64,000 bases of DNA from Paenibacillus wynnii. GTDB lineage: Bacteria; Bacillota; Bacilli; Paenibacillales; Paenibacillaceae. This document shows, piece after piece, positions 1 through 9,200 of the stretch. The notes under the pieces are model-generated. The model was not told where the DNA came from, did not search any database, and saw only the letters and a program-made list of their open reading frames with translations. How positions within the stretch are numbered: position 1 is the first letter of the stretch; every line of letters begins with the position of its first letter. The stretch covers positions 2,170,001 to 2,234,000 of the forward strand of contig NZ_JQCR01000003.1 of the NCBI RefSeq assembly GCF_000757885.1, in the 5' to 3' direction. Both the position numbers and the translations under genes were made by a program.

Positions 1-1160
1 CTAAACGTACAGGTTTTACATTCTTTGGGACTTGTGTATTTTAGTGTTCCATATTTTTCATCAAAGCTATCGTAACTGTAGAGATGCCCTTGTTTACAAA
101 TCGGACGGCCTTCTTCATCCTGGCCCTCGGGCACTTCTTTCGCGTGCTGAATCATCGGAATTAACGCATAGGCTCCATTCCTTCGAGCCTGCTGGTAGAC
201 CGCTCCAGAATCATACCCTTTGTCTGCAAGCACATACTTCACCGTTAATTGAGGAAATTTTTGCTCCAACCCTTTCAGTAAAACAATAGCCAGTCACTGG
301 TCCGATACATGCCCAGAACTAAACAAACTGCTGACTATAAATTGACTTTGCGTGTCTACGAGCAGATTCGCTTTATATCCGTACCAGTACATCATCCGAC
401 CATTTCCCCGGGGGTCGCCTTTGCCACCGGTACTGGGATACTGGGGCATCTGAGCCAGCAGTTCATCGTAGCTGACGTCCAGCATTTCTGCTACTTTTTT
501 CTCGAAGATGGTTAAGGATGCTTCGTATGCCGCCATTTGTTCTTCCCAAGCCGCCTTTTCCGTTTGAGGTACCCGTCCACGTTTATTCCGTTTGGGTTTT
601 TCTGGTTTTTCGGGTATTGGGGCGGGCTGTTTTTCTTTAAGTAGGGCTTTGGCTGCTTTTTGGGGTTTTGCTGCCTTTCTGGGTTTCGTTTGTTCTTTTA
701 TTTTCGGATGACAATCCCAAGCCTCCAAATGAGAAGAATCCACCGCAAGTGTTTCGCCAGAAATAAACCCCTCCGCAATCGCCTGCTCAACAATCTGGTC
801 CATCACGTTATTCAGCACCCCACACTGGTGCAGTTTTGTTGTAAGTCGTGAGTAGGCGGGACCACTTGGAATTCGATCGGATTCCGTAAACCGGCAACGT
901 TTTCGAAAGGACTCATTGTCATGCAAGCGTCGAATGATATCTTTCACCGAAGGGATACGCTCCATTTTGCCAATCACTAAAGAGTAAATCATCGCCCGAG
1001 TATTGAGTTCTTCAGGCCGTCCCCGCACCGTACGTTTGTTAATTGCACGTAGAATCGTATTCATCGGGAGATAGTCCAGTACTGCCACACATTTGGGTTC
1101 AGCTTGCATGTTCATTAAATCTTCCATGGAGAATAGCTCTTCTTGTTGTATACTATACAT
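1..1160 (-). pseudogene. IS transposase (DDE type, IS5/IS1182-like), interrupted by an in-frame stop and cut by the window edge
   Basis: The reading frame starts at 1160 behind a good ribosome site (GAAGGAGG) and runs 288 residues to a TGA at 294-296. The same frame then stays open to base 1, so a single nonsense codon splits the gene. The N-terminal part has the DUF772-type helical region of this transposase class (motif RGRPEELNTRAMIYSL). A lysine- and proline-rich insert follows at about residues 165-205. The catalytic core shows a first Asp in LAVDSSHLEAWD. A second conserved block, VLADKGYDSG, lies beyond the stop. The final catalytic Glu would be outside the window. The conserved sequence after the stop suggests a recent mutation or a sequencing error. 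The exact IS family is inferred, and I could not define terminal inverted repeats with confidence. Confidence 0.8.
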
Positions 1161-1239
1161 GGGGTCCTCCTTCTTTCTCTCGTTTTGGTGTGGTAACTTA
1201 AACTTCGAGAAATTGGGTAGGTACTCCTTTTTTGTGTGC

Positions 1240-1269
1240 TCAAAATCCCTTATACATCAAGGGTTTTGA
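1240..1269. repeat. Imperfect inverted repeat between IS and tandem array
   Basis: The arms TCAAAATCCCTT and AAGGGTTTTGA pair around a 7-base loop with one bulged base. The position, about 80 bases upstream of the transposase start, fits an IS end or a hairpin, but I cannot confirm either. It lies just before the tandem array. Confidence 0.35.
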
Positions 1270-1290
1270 ATTATGAAATTGACTCCTTTC

Positions 1291-1684
1291 TGCAGGATTT
1301 CAGGTGCAAACCATGCTTCGGAGCGGGATTGTTGTACTTTGTGCAGGATCTCAGGCGCAAACCATGCTTCAGGTGCGGAATTGTTGTAGTTTGTGCAGGA
1401 TCTCGAACACAAACGGTGCCTCAGGTGCGGATTTGTTGTAGTTTGTGCAGGATCTCGAACACAAACGGTGCCTCGGGAGCGGGATTGTTGTACTTTTTGC
1501 AGGATTTCAGGCGCAAACCATGCCTCAGGAACGGGATTGTTGTACTTTCTGCAGGATTTCAGGCGCAAACCATGCCTCAGGTGCGGAATTGTTGTACTTT
1601 CTGCAGGATCTCAGGCGCAAACCATGCTTCGGGAGCGGGATTGTTGTACTTTCTGCAGGATTTCGGGAACAAATCCCTCTTTCG
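1291..1684. repeat. Tandem array of 52-bp direct repeats (7 units plus a partial eighth)
   Basis: Units begin at the word TGCAGGAT at 1291, 1342, 1394, 1446, 1498, 1550, 1602 and 1654. The spacing is 52 bp throughout except for a 51-bp first unit. Each unit also holds CGCAAACCATGC (or the variant ACAAACGGTGCC) and ATTGTTGTACTTT. The last unit decays after about 30 bp. Units differ at scattered positions, so this is an aged array rather than a fresh duplication. There are no unique spacers, so it is not CRISPR. All three plus-strand frames stay open across the array because the unit contains no stop codon. I regard the resulting open frames as non-coding because they have no convincing ribosome site or conserved domain. 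Function is unknown. Confidence 0.9.
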
Positions 1685-1703
1685 TTACATTAGTTCATTC
1701 CAC

Positions 1704-1733
1704 AAAAAAGCCTACCGGCAACGGTAGGCTTTA
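1704..1733 (-). terminator. Intrinsic terminator of the aminotransferase gene
   Basis: The perfect stem GCCTACCG/CGGTAGGC has a 4-base loop. Read on the minus strand it is followed by TTTTTT, about 20 bases after the aminotransferase stop. It also insulates the gene from the repeat array. Confidence 0.85.
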
Positions 1734-1754
1734 CTATTTTATATATTCAAGACA

Positions 1755-3008
1755 TTAAAATTCAAACTCAACGTCACTCAACCGTCTCTGAATTTCAGAG
1801 ATTACACGTTTTTCTTCCTCTTCACCTTTAGCGATAAAGGTAACTGAGAAACGGACGAAAGATCCGGCATCATCCCAAGGCACACTGGAAATCAATTTCT
1901 CCCGAATCAGGAACTGCGAGAAGTCTTCGCCGGATTCAAAACGACGTCCGCCTTTAATACCTTTTGGAGCTTCTACGTAAAGGAAGAAAGAACCCTTTGG
2001 CTTTTCTGCTTTGAAGCCAAGGCTGTTCAATGCATCCACGAGCAGGTTATGACGGCGGGAATACTTGGCAGCGATTGCTTCAGTAATCTCAGGATGAGCA
2101 AGGCCGTAAGCAGCCGCTTTTTGGATGGCGATGAATTGACCGGAGTCATTGTTATCTTTGATATCGCTGAACGCTTTAACAACAAGTGGATTGCCGGCAA
2201 CAAAACCAATTCTCCAGCCTGTCATATTATAGGATTTAGAAAGAGAATGCAGTTCTACACCAACATCCTTTGCACCCGGTACAGACAAGAAGCTAAGCGG
2301 CTTCAAGCCATCATAGGTCAAGGCTGCATAAGGAGCATCGTGGATGACTACTACATCATACTTTTTAGCCCAAGCTACAACTTCAGCGAAAAATTCAGCA
2401 GTCGCACTGGCACCCGTTGGATTGTTCGGGTAGTTCAGATAAATTAGCTTTGCCTTACGGGCAACCTCTTCTGGAATAGCATTCAGGTCAGGAAGGAAGT
2501 TATTCTCCTTCTTCAGTTCCACTGTAAACACTTGTCCACCCAAATACTTGGTGTGCGTACCCAACACAGGGTAACCAGGCACTGTCATGATGGTGATGTC
2601 CCCTGGATTGATGAAGCAGGATGGCAGCATAGCCAGTGCAGGCTTGGAGCCGATAGAATGCACAACCTCTGTCTCTGGATCGATACCCTCTACACGGAAT
2701 ACTTCCCGCAAATACTCAGCAGCCGCTTTCTTAAATTCAGGAATCCCGTTATCCGAATATCCCCGGTTCTCTTCCTTCAGTGCTTCTTCTGCAAGCTTGG
2801 CAACGATGCCTTCATCCGCCATTTCATCGGGTTCGCCCACACCAAGGTCGATTAGCTCAATATCGGGAAAATCCTTCTTCGCGGACGCTTTAGCGCGTTT
2901 GATTTTCTCGAATTTGTAGATTGCTGTATCTTTGCCATAGTTCGCTCCGCCGATGCGGTCTGCAAAATTAGTCTGAATAAATGTTTCCTGATATTGTTCA
3001 ATACTCAT
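1755..3008 (-). CDS. dapL: PLP-dependent class I/II aminotransferase, LL-diaminopimelate aminotransferase-like
   Basis: The protein has 417 residues and a fold-type I aminotransferase layout. It shows NYPNNPTG at 192-199, the cofactor-contacting Asp in VIHDAPY (about 224), the Schiff-base Lys in SLSKSYNMTGWRIGF (about 258), and an Arg in GWRIGF. The N-terminal block with YKFEKIKRAK and LGVGEPDEMAD is what I associate with the bacterial DapL group. That enzyme converts tetrahydrodipicolinate to LL-diaminopimelate using glutamate, feeding lysine and the diaminopimelate residue of peptidoglycan. A cytoplasmic location is expected. The gene is monocistronic or at the end of the ylyB-side operon, with a terminator just after it. 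Substrate specificity is inferred from family resemblance, and another amino-acid aminotransferase activity is possible. Confidence 0.7.
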   Translation of the reverse strand: MSIEQYQETFIQTNFADRIGGANYGKDTAIYKFEKIKRAKASAKKDFPDIELIDLGVGEPDEMADEGIVAKLAEEALKEENRGYSDNGIPEFKKAAAEYLREVFRVEGIDPETEVVHSIGSKPALAMLPSCFINPGDITIMTVPGYPVLGTHTKYLGGQVFTVELKKENNFLPDLNAIPEEVARKAKLIYLNYPNNPTGASATAEFFAEVVAWAKKYDVVVIHDAPYAALTYDGLKPLSFLSVPGAKDVGVELHSLSKSYNMTGWRIGFVAGNPLVVKAFSDIKDNNDSGQFIAIQKAAAYGLAHPEITEAIAAKYSRRHNLLVDALNSLGFKAEKPKGSFFLYVEAPKGIKGGRRFESGEDFSQFLIREKLISSVPWDDAGSFVRFSVTFIAKGEEEEKRVISEIQRRLSDVEFEF

Positions 3009-3044
3009 AATTGTCGTCTCATCTCCCGGATAATAATAGAAAGC

Positions 3045-3082
3045 ATAGGAGGACTTGCACCTATACTTTCTGATATTTTTAA
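3045..3082 (-). terminator. Hairpin between ylyB and the aminotransferase gene (possible weak terminator)
   Basis: On the minus strand AGAAAGTATAGG pairs with CCTATGCTTTCT with one mismatch, then ATTATTAT follows. The T-tract is broken, so it may be a weak terminator of the upstream operon or a leader hairpin of the aminotransferase mRNA. Confidence 0.4.
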
Positions 3083-3136
3083 ATATGACGTAAAGTTTCC
3101 TTCAAAACCATGGATTAATACTCCATTCATTTGTAC

Positions 3137-4108
3137 TTATCTGCTGCGCAGAGTGAACAAGAGATCTTCCATATCCGCAGGAAGCGGCGCACTGAATTCC
3201 ATATATTCTCCTGAAGAAGGATGTACAAATCCTAGTACGGCTGCATGCAGAGCTTGACCCGACATCGTTGTCCCTTTGCTGCGTCCATAAATCGGATCTC
3301 CAGCGAGCGGATGTCCGATAAACTTCATATGTACACGGATTTGATGGGTACGGCCCGTCTCCAATTGCAGTTCAACCAGCGTACAATCTCCAAAGCGTTC
3401 TAATACTGTAAAATGGGTTACGGATTTTTTACTATTCTTCTGTGTCACCACATACAGCTTACGATCATGAGGATCTCTGCCAATTGGTGCGTCCACCGTC
3501 CCTTTGTCATGAGAAATATTTCCCTGAACAATGGCAATATATCGGCGTGTCACAGTGTGCTCCTTAAGCTGTGCAGAGAGAGAGGCATGACTCGCGTCAT
3601 TCTTGGCGGCCATGATGAGCCCGGAGGTATCTTTATCAATTCTATGCACAATCCCCGGACGAATCTCTCCGTTAATTCCCGAAAGATCCTTGCAATGGTA
3701 CATCAGAGCATTCACTAAAGTGCCTGAAGGATGACCTACAGCCGGATGCACGACCATGCCGCGCTTTTTATTAATAACAATCACATCACTGTCTTCGTAT
3801 ACAACTTCGAGCGGGATATTCTCAGCTACCAGATCCGTAACTTCCGTTTCTGGAACCACAACTGTGACTACTTCCCCTTCCACAAGCTTATGATTGGCCT
3901 TGACCGGAGCCCCATTGACTGAGACATGTCCATCATTAATCCATAGCTGTACCTGGGAACGTGAAATATTGCCTTCCCAAGACTCTGTTATATATTTATC
4001 TACCCGCTCGCGGGCATGCTCTGCAGTTACAGTCCACTCCGTGACGTCCTTCTCTTCTTCGTAGTCAGATGCCTTAGGATGATTGACGTCTTTATCCAAA
4101 TTATTCAT
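3137..4108 (-). CDS. ylyB: RluA/RluD-family ribosomal large-subunit pseudouridine synthase (YlyB)
   Basis: The protein has 323 residues. An S4 RNA-binding domain lies at about 33-90 (RVDKYI, ISRSQVQLWI), followed by the catalytic domain with HRIDKDTSGL at 155-164, where Asp158 is the expected nucleophile. Family members convert uridines of 23S rRNA to pseudouridine. The gene overlaps the end of lspA by 8 bases, which implies translational coupling. The same neighbours (ileS, ylyA, lspA, ylyB) occur in B. subtilis. The N-terminal 30 residues are acidic and probably disordered. The exact rRNA target cannot be told from the sequence. Confidence 0.9.
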   Translation of the reverse strand: MNNLDKDVNHPKASDYEEEKDVTEWTVTAEHARERVDKYITESWEGNISRSQVQLWINDGHVSVNGAPVKANHKLVEGEVVTVVVPETEVTDLVAENIPLEVVYEDSDVIVINKKRGMVVHPAVGHPSGTLVNALMYHCKDLSGINGEIRPGIVHRIDKDTSGLIMAAKNDASHASLSAQLKEHTVTRRYIAIVQGNISHDKGTVDAPIGRDPHDRKLYVVTQKNSKKSVTHFTVLERFGDCTLVELQLETGRTHQIRVHMKFIGHPLAGDPIYGRSKGTTMSGQALHAAVLGFVHPSSGEYMEFSAPLPADMEDLLFTLRSR

Positions 4109-4607
4109 TCCCTTCTTTGACTTCCTCTATTTCTTTAACGTCGAGAACTTCTTCTCCGCCGCCCTTTAAATCACGTAATGAATCCAAAATAATAAGTGCA
4201 ACACCTATGACAATACAGGAATCTGCCACATTAAAAATGGGGAACGTATAACTTCCGAAATTAAGTTGCAGAAAATCAACAACCTCTCCAGAAACCAGCC
4301 GATCCAAAAAGTTGCCAATCGCTCCACCCAGTACTAAGCCCAGCGCTGTAGGCAGCAACTTTTGTGTCTTTCTAACCTTATTCAAGTACCAGACAATTCC
4401 AATGACCACTACAACGGTAACCACGTAAAAGAACCATCGTTGGCCTTCGAGAATCCCAAAAGCCGCGCCGCGATTTCGATGAGAGGTAATTAAAAAGAAG
4501 TTGCCGATGACCGAAATTTGTTCCTGAAGCTCCAATCGTGTAGCAATTAGATACTTCGTTCCCTGGTCAATCAAAAATACAATAAGAGCAATCAGATAGT
4601 ACACCAC
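4101..4607 (-). CDS. lspA: Signal peptidase II (prolipoprotein signal peptidase)
   Basis: This membrane aspartyl protease cleaves lipoprotein signal peptides ahead of the lipidated Cys. Four hydrophobic segments are visible. The two catalytic Asp motifs are GNFLDRLVSGEVVDF and FNVADSCIVIG. I chose the GTG at 4607: a GGAG lies 11 bases upstream, and the protein then begins VVYYLIALIVFLIDQ, matching the usual LspA start. The open frame extends to a TTG at 4652, but those 15 residues are hydrophilic and unlike the family. The C-terminus carries an unusual acidic tail of about 25 residues (KGGGEEVLDVKEIEEVKEG). Likely clients within this window include OppA and the YhcN/YlaJ lipoprotein. Confidence 0.92.
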   Translation of the reverse strand: MVYYLIALIVFLIDQGTKYLIATRLELQEQISVIGNFFLITSHRNRGAAFGILEGQRWFFYVVTVVVVIGIVWYLNKVRKTQKLLPTALGLVLGGAIGNFLDRLVSGEVVDFLQLNFGSYTFPIFNVADSCIVIGVALIILDSLRDLKGGGEEVLDVKEIEEVKEGNE

Positions 4608-4852
4608 AGAAGTTGTCACTCCGTTCTTATTTTTCCCGCATTTTGCGGTCAAATACTGTATAAAGACTCGTATATTGTAGCACAGCCCTTAAGAACCCGT
4701 CCATTGGGTGGCCACTCCATGAATGGGAAATTTCGATACTATTTTCCAGCGCTAAAATAACCTCCATAAGGTCAACCTAACGAAGAGCATACCGGAACTT
4801 AAATCTTGAACCGCTAATTCATATATACCCACAGAAAGGAGCCTGTCTCATT

Positions 4853-5584
4853 ATGAATCATCTAACCTCAGAGCAGCTCTCAAAGCTTCGGGCAAGCCTT
4901 GAAGAGATGCAAAAAGATCTCGAGAACAGAATTACGGAGAACGATCATTATGACCTTGATAACTCCATGCGTTATTCGTCAGGCGAACTTACGGAAATCG
5001 ACAACCATCCCGGTGACGTCGCTACAGACCTCTACCATCGTTCCATGGACATTTCACTCTTGGAAAGGGATGAGCATGAGTTAGTTGATATTAAATTAGC
5101 GCTAGCTTCCATGGACAAGGGGACTTATGGAGTTTGTCTAGTGAGCGGTCAACCCATTCCGTATGAACGTTTGGTCGCAGTACCCTATACTTGTTATTCT
5201 AAAGAGCATAACCCTCGTCAAGAAAAGCCTATCCAGCGTCCGACTGAAGAAGAGTTTCTTATGCGTCCCTTTGGACGCTCCAGTCTTGATGACCGAGACG
5301 ATTATAACGGTTTCGATGGTGAGGACGCCTGGCAAATTGTTGAAAGCTGGGGGAACTCAGACTCTCCCGCCATGGCTGAAGGAAACAATATTGATTCCTA
5401 TAATGAAATGGAGATTGAAGCCGGAGAACCCATAGGGTATGTAGAACCTTGGGAAAACTTCATTGCTACCGATATAACAGGAAAAAATATCACCATCATT
5501 CGTGGGACCAGCTATGAGGACTACTTGAACAGTGAAGAGGGAAGTTTCCTCCTTGAACCCAATAAAATAGAAGATCCGGAGTAG
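4853..5584 (+). CDS. ylyA: YteA/YlyA-type TraR/DksA-family protein
   Basis: The protein has 243 residues: an N-terminal coiled-coil hairpin (about 1-40), then the DksA/TraR C4-type region. The zinc site is degenerate. YGVCLVSGQPIPYERL keeps one Cys where the family has two, and PYTCYSKEHN again keeps one. An acidic C-terminal extension of about 100 residues follows. By position (between lspA and ileS) and family this matches B. subtilis YlyA, which has been linked to forespore SigG-dependent transcription. A direct effect on RNA polymerase is inferred. It is transcribed opposite to its neighbours. The ribosome site AAGGAG is 11 bases from the ATG. Confidence 0.8.
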   Translation: MNHLTSEQLSKLRASLEEMQKDLENRITENDHYDLDNSMRYSSGELTEIDNHPGDVATDLYHRSMDISLLERDEHELVDIKLALASMDKGTYGVCLVSGQPIPYERLVAVPYTCYSKEHNPRQEKPIQRPTEEEFLMRPFGRSSLDDRDDYNGFDGEDAWQIVESWGNSDSPAMAEGNNIDSYNEMEIEAGEPIGYVEPWENFIATDITGKNITIIRGTSYEDYLNSEEGSFLLEPNKIEDPE

Positions 5585-5597
5585 CATATGCTGCTCC
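5578..5597. terminator. Weak bidirectional hairpin between ylyA and the DUF5665 gene
   Basis: GGAGTAGCATATGCTGCTCC is nearly self-complementary and contains the ylyA stop codon. It sits between convergent genes. Neither side has a clean T-run, so efficiency is doubtful. Confidence 0.35.
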
Positions 5598-5605
5598 TTC
5601 TTCCA

Positions 5606-6139
5606 TTAAAAAGTCTTAAGTTCCAGCTGGTGCTGAACAATTCGTACAATGTCCGCAATATAATCTCCGATAATCGGCAGATTGAGCGCACCCAAAACCT
5701 GAAGCACATAAATAATAGTTGCCGCAAAAAAGGTAAAACCGAGCGCAATCCCCAAACCGCGAGCGGCTCCTGAGAATATATTCAGCCAAATCAATCGCCA
5801 TGGAGAATGAAGCAATTCCGTATACTCTGCGATGCGTGATTTCTCCATTTGCTGTGCTAACCCGTTTGTAAGACGGTACAACGTATTTATTTTCTCCTCG
5901 AGAGGTATATTTCCCAGATCAGATTGATCCTTAATCCCGGTTTCGGGTATTAAGAGTCCCTGCTCCTTCTCGGGTTTCACGACTTCTCCAGAGGTTTTTA
6001 CAGAAATCCTACTCTTTGCTCCTGAACTTTCATCATTTCCATTCCGACCAGCCACGGCATACGGCCCCTTCCCCGCCCCTGTAGCGCCACAAAGTAAACG
6101 AGCCCGGCTCAGGAGTTTCAAGGTACTCTCCTGAAGCAC
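5606..6139 (-). CDS. Small membrane protein with DUF5665-like domain
   Basis: The C-terminal 90 residues hold the family signature: a helix EKINTLYRLTNGLAQQMEK, then YTELLHSPWRLIWLNIFSGAARGLGIALGF. A hydrophobic segment (FTFFAATIIYVLQVLGAL) and an amphipathic end follow. Function is unknown. The first 80 residues are low-complexity and not conserved-looking. The frame opens with GTG at 6139, but a GTG at 6055 has a stronger ribosome site (GGGGAAGGGG, 9 bases away), so the shorter form may be the real one. The gene lies downstream of ileS on the same strand. Confidence 0.7.
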   Translation of the reverse strand: MLQESTLKLLSRARLLCGATGAGKGPYAVAGRNGNDESSGAKSRISVKTSGEVVKPEKEQGLLIPETGIKDQSDLGNIPLEEKINTLYRLTNGLAQQMEKSRIAEYTELLHSPWRLIWLNIFSGAARGLGIALGFTFFAATIIYVLQVLGALNLPIIGDYIADIVRIVQHQLELKTF

Positions 6140-6256
6140 GGAGCTCGTTATTTTGCGCCGAAATATAAAGAGGCTATATTTCCCGCATAAACATAAAAGA
6201 CTTCTGTTTATACTTGTGCCGCTAGTATATGCCGTTTCCAGACAAGTAATGCAAAT

Positions 6257-9200
6257 TTATGCTTTGATATAAATACCTATCGATTTACCGCCGGCGTCCA
6301 CAGTCTCGAAAGTATAGTCTCCGCCAAATTCAATAGTGGTAACAAGTACATTCTCACGTAAAACATCCTCAAAAACAGTTACTGCCGCCTTTAGCTCGTC
6401 GTCTATATTTAACGTCAAGGCAATTCGCTTATCAATCGGAAGATCCAGACGTTTACGGTAATCCTGCACAGCCCGTACAATTTCGCGTACCCAACCCTCT
6501 TGTTCAAGAGCAGGTGTAATCTCGGTGTTAAGGGCTACCGTAATTCCATAACCGGAGGCAGAAGCGAAGCCAGGTTTAGCCTGCTTCTCAACAAGCAGTT
6601 CCTCCGCCGTAACTTGCAGTTCATCACCTTCCGGTGTAGCGATTGTGATAACGCCATCCTGTACCGTTTTACGGGTGGAGTCGCTATCCAGTCCTTTAAG
6701 TAAGCTTTGGATGAACCCAACATTTTTACCGTATTTTTTACCGGCTACTTTAAGGTTCAACTTCAGTGTGAAATCGACGAACCCGCTATCACTGGTTTCC
6801 AGTACTAAGTTCTTGATGTTGATTTCATCCTTAACGATATCCCCGTAGCCTGCAGCGTCGAAGCTGTGATCCATAGATACGATAAGCTCTGACAACGGCT
6901 GGCGTGTCTTAATGCCTGTTTCGTTGCGTACATTGCGCGCTAGCTCCACAATCGCTCTGGCACTTTCCATATCCTGCTCCAGGTTCTTATCAATCAAACT
7001 CTCGTCGGCAACTGGATAATCTGCTAAGTGAACACTCTCTCCGCCACCCAGGTTGGTGAAGATATCCTCAGACAGCATAGGCGTGAACGGAGCCATCAAT
7101 GTAGCGGTAGTCAGTAATACCCGTGTAAGTGTACGGTATGCATCAAGCTTATCCTCACCCAGTCCACTTCCCCAGAAACGGTCACGGGAACGGCGGATAT
7201 ACCAGTTACTCAGCTCATCCACGAAATTCTCAATGGCTTTGGATGAATTCACGAAGTCATTTACAGCAAGTCCCTTTTCCACCACAAGAATTAAGCTATT
7301 CAGACGGGACAGGATCCAGCGGTCCAACTTATGCTCCGACACCTTGAACGGATGCTCAGCAGGATCATAACCATCAATGCCGGCATAAAGCGTTAAAAAG
7401 GCATGTGTGTTGACGAGGGTATCCACAACCTTGGATTTCGTCTCACCCACCAAACTGCGGGAGAAACGTTTATTGTTCCACGGTGCACTATCGGACAAAA
7501 TCGCCCAACGGAATGCATCGGTACCGTATTCATTCATGATTTCCCACGGGTCAATAACATTGCCCTTGGATTTGGACATTTTTTGACCATTCTCATCCAG
7601 GATGTGTCCAGTAGCAATAACAGCTTTGTAAGGAGCTACACCCTTGAATAACGTAGAAACGGCAAGTAAGCTGTAGAACCAGCCGCGTGTCTGGTCAATT
7701 CCTTCACAGATCATATCTGCTGGATATTGATCATTCAGATTATCCGCATTCTCAAACGGATAGTGACTCTGTGCAAAAGGCATCGAGCCGCTGTCGAACC
7801 AAACGTCGATAACCTCCGAAGTTCGTACCATCACTCCACCTTCGCTGAATGGACTGCGCAGCTGGATATTATCCACATACGGCTTATGAAGCTCAATATC
7901 CTCCGGAACGTCAGTAGTAGCCATTTCTCTCAATTCAGCAATACTGTGCGGTGCAAATTCCTTGCCTGTATCTTGGCATACCCATACATTCAGCGGGGTT
8001 CCCCAGTAACGGTTACGGCTGATATTCCAGTCTACCAGTTCATCCAGGAATTTGCCGAAACGACCTTCACGAACGTGTCCAGGGTACCAGTTCACACTAT
8101 TGTTGTTAGCGATAAGCTGATCCTTGATCGCAGTCGTATTGATGAACCAGCTGTCTGTTGCATAGTACAGAAGCGGTGTATCACAACGCCAGCAGAATGG
8201 GTAGCTATGCTCATATTTCTCTTTTCCGTACAGCAATCCTTTTTCCGAAAGCATCTTAACAATATCCAAATCGCAATCCTTCACAAAACGTCCGGCAAAA
8301 TCAGTCACGATGTCCGTGTATTTACCTAAGGTATCCACAACGTTGACGAAGGTGATGCCGTTCTCGCGGCAAGATTTATAGTCATCCTCACCATGCGCCG
8401 GAGCCATATGCACAATCCCTGTACCGCTGGCATCGGTAACGAAGGAAGCACCGACGATGATATTACTTTTCTCAGCTTGAATATATCCGAAAGGAGGCTG
8501 ATAGGTTTTGCCGATAAATTCAGAACCTTTGTGAGTAGAAAGGACCGTATGCTCACCTTTCATGACCTCTTCCACCAGATTCTTGGCAAGGATATACACG
8601 CCATCTTCCTGCTGGACCCGTACATAATCCATATCCGGGTTCATCGCCAAAGCCATATGCGCAGGCAATGTCCATGGTGTGGTTGTCCAAGCCAGAACAT
8701 AGTCGCCGCTGTCATCCAGTTTGAACTTTGCCGTTGCACTGAGATCCTTAACCGTTTTGTAGCCTTGCGCTACTTCATGAGAGCTAAGGGTAGTCTGACA
8801 GCTAGGGCAATAAGGGCTTACACGATGGCCACGGTACAGAAGGCCCTTCTCATGAACGGTAGCCAAGATGTTCCACACGCTCTCGATATAGGTATTCTCC
8901 AATGTAATATATGGATTATCCAGATCGGTCCAGTAACCAATAGCTTCCGTAAATTCACGCCACTGCTTCTCATAACCAAATACACTGGCTTTACATTTCT
9001 GAATGAATTTCTCGACACCGTACTCTTCGATCTCCTGCTTGCCGGAGATACCCAGCTGTTTCTCAACACCCAACTCTACCGGGAGACCATGTGTATCCCA
9101 GCCCGCTTTACGAATAACTCGATACCCTTTCATGGTTTGGTATCTTCCGATGAAATCCTTGATTACCCGTCCGAGCACGTGCCCGATATGCGGAGCGCCG

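Noticed and set aside
1291..1684. CRISPR array
   Set aside because: Repeat units abut directly with no variable spacers, and no cas genes are nearby.
1236..1758. Overlapping repeat-encoded open frames in the 52-bp array
   Set aside because: All frames are open because the unit lacks stops. Products are frame-rotating repeats without ribosome sites or domains.
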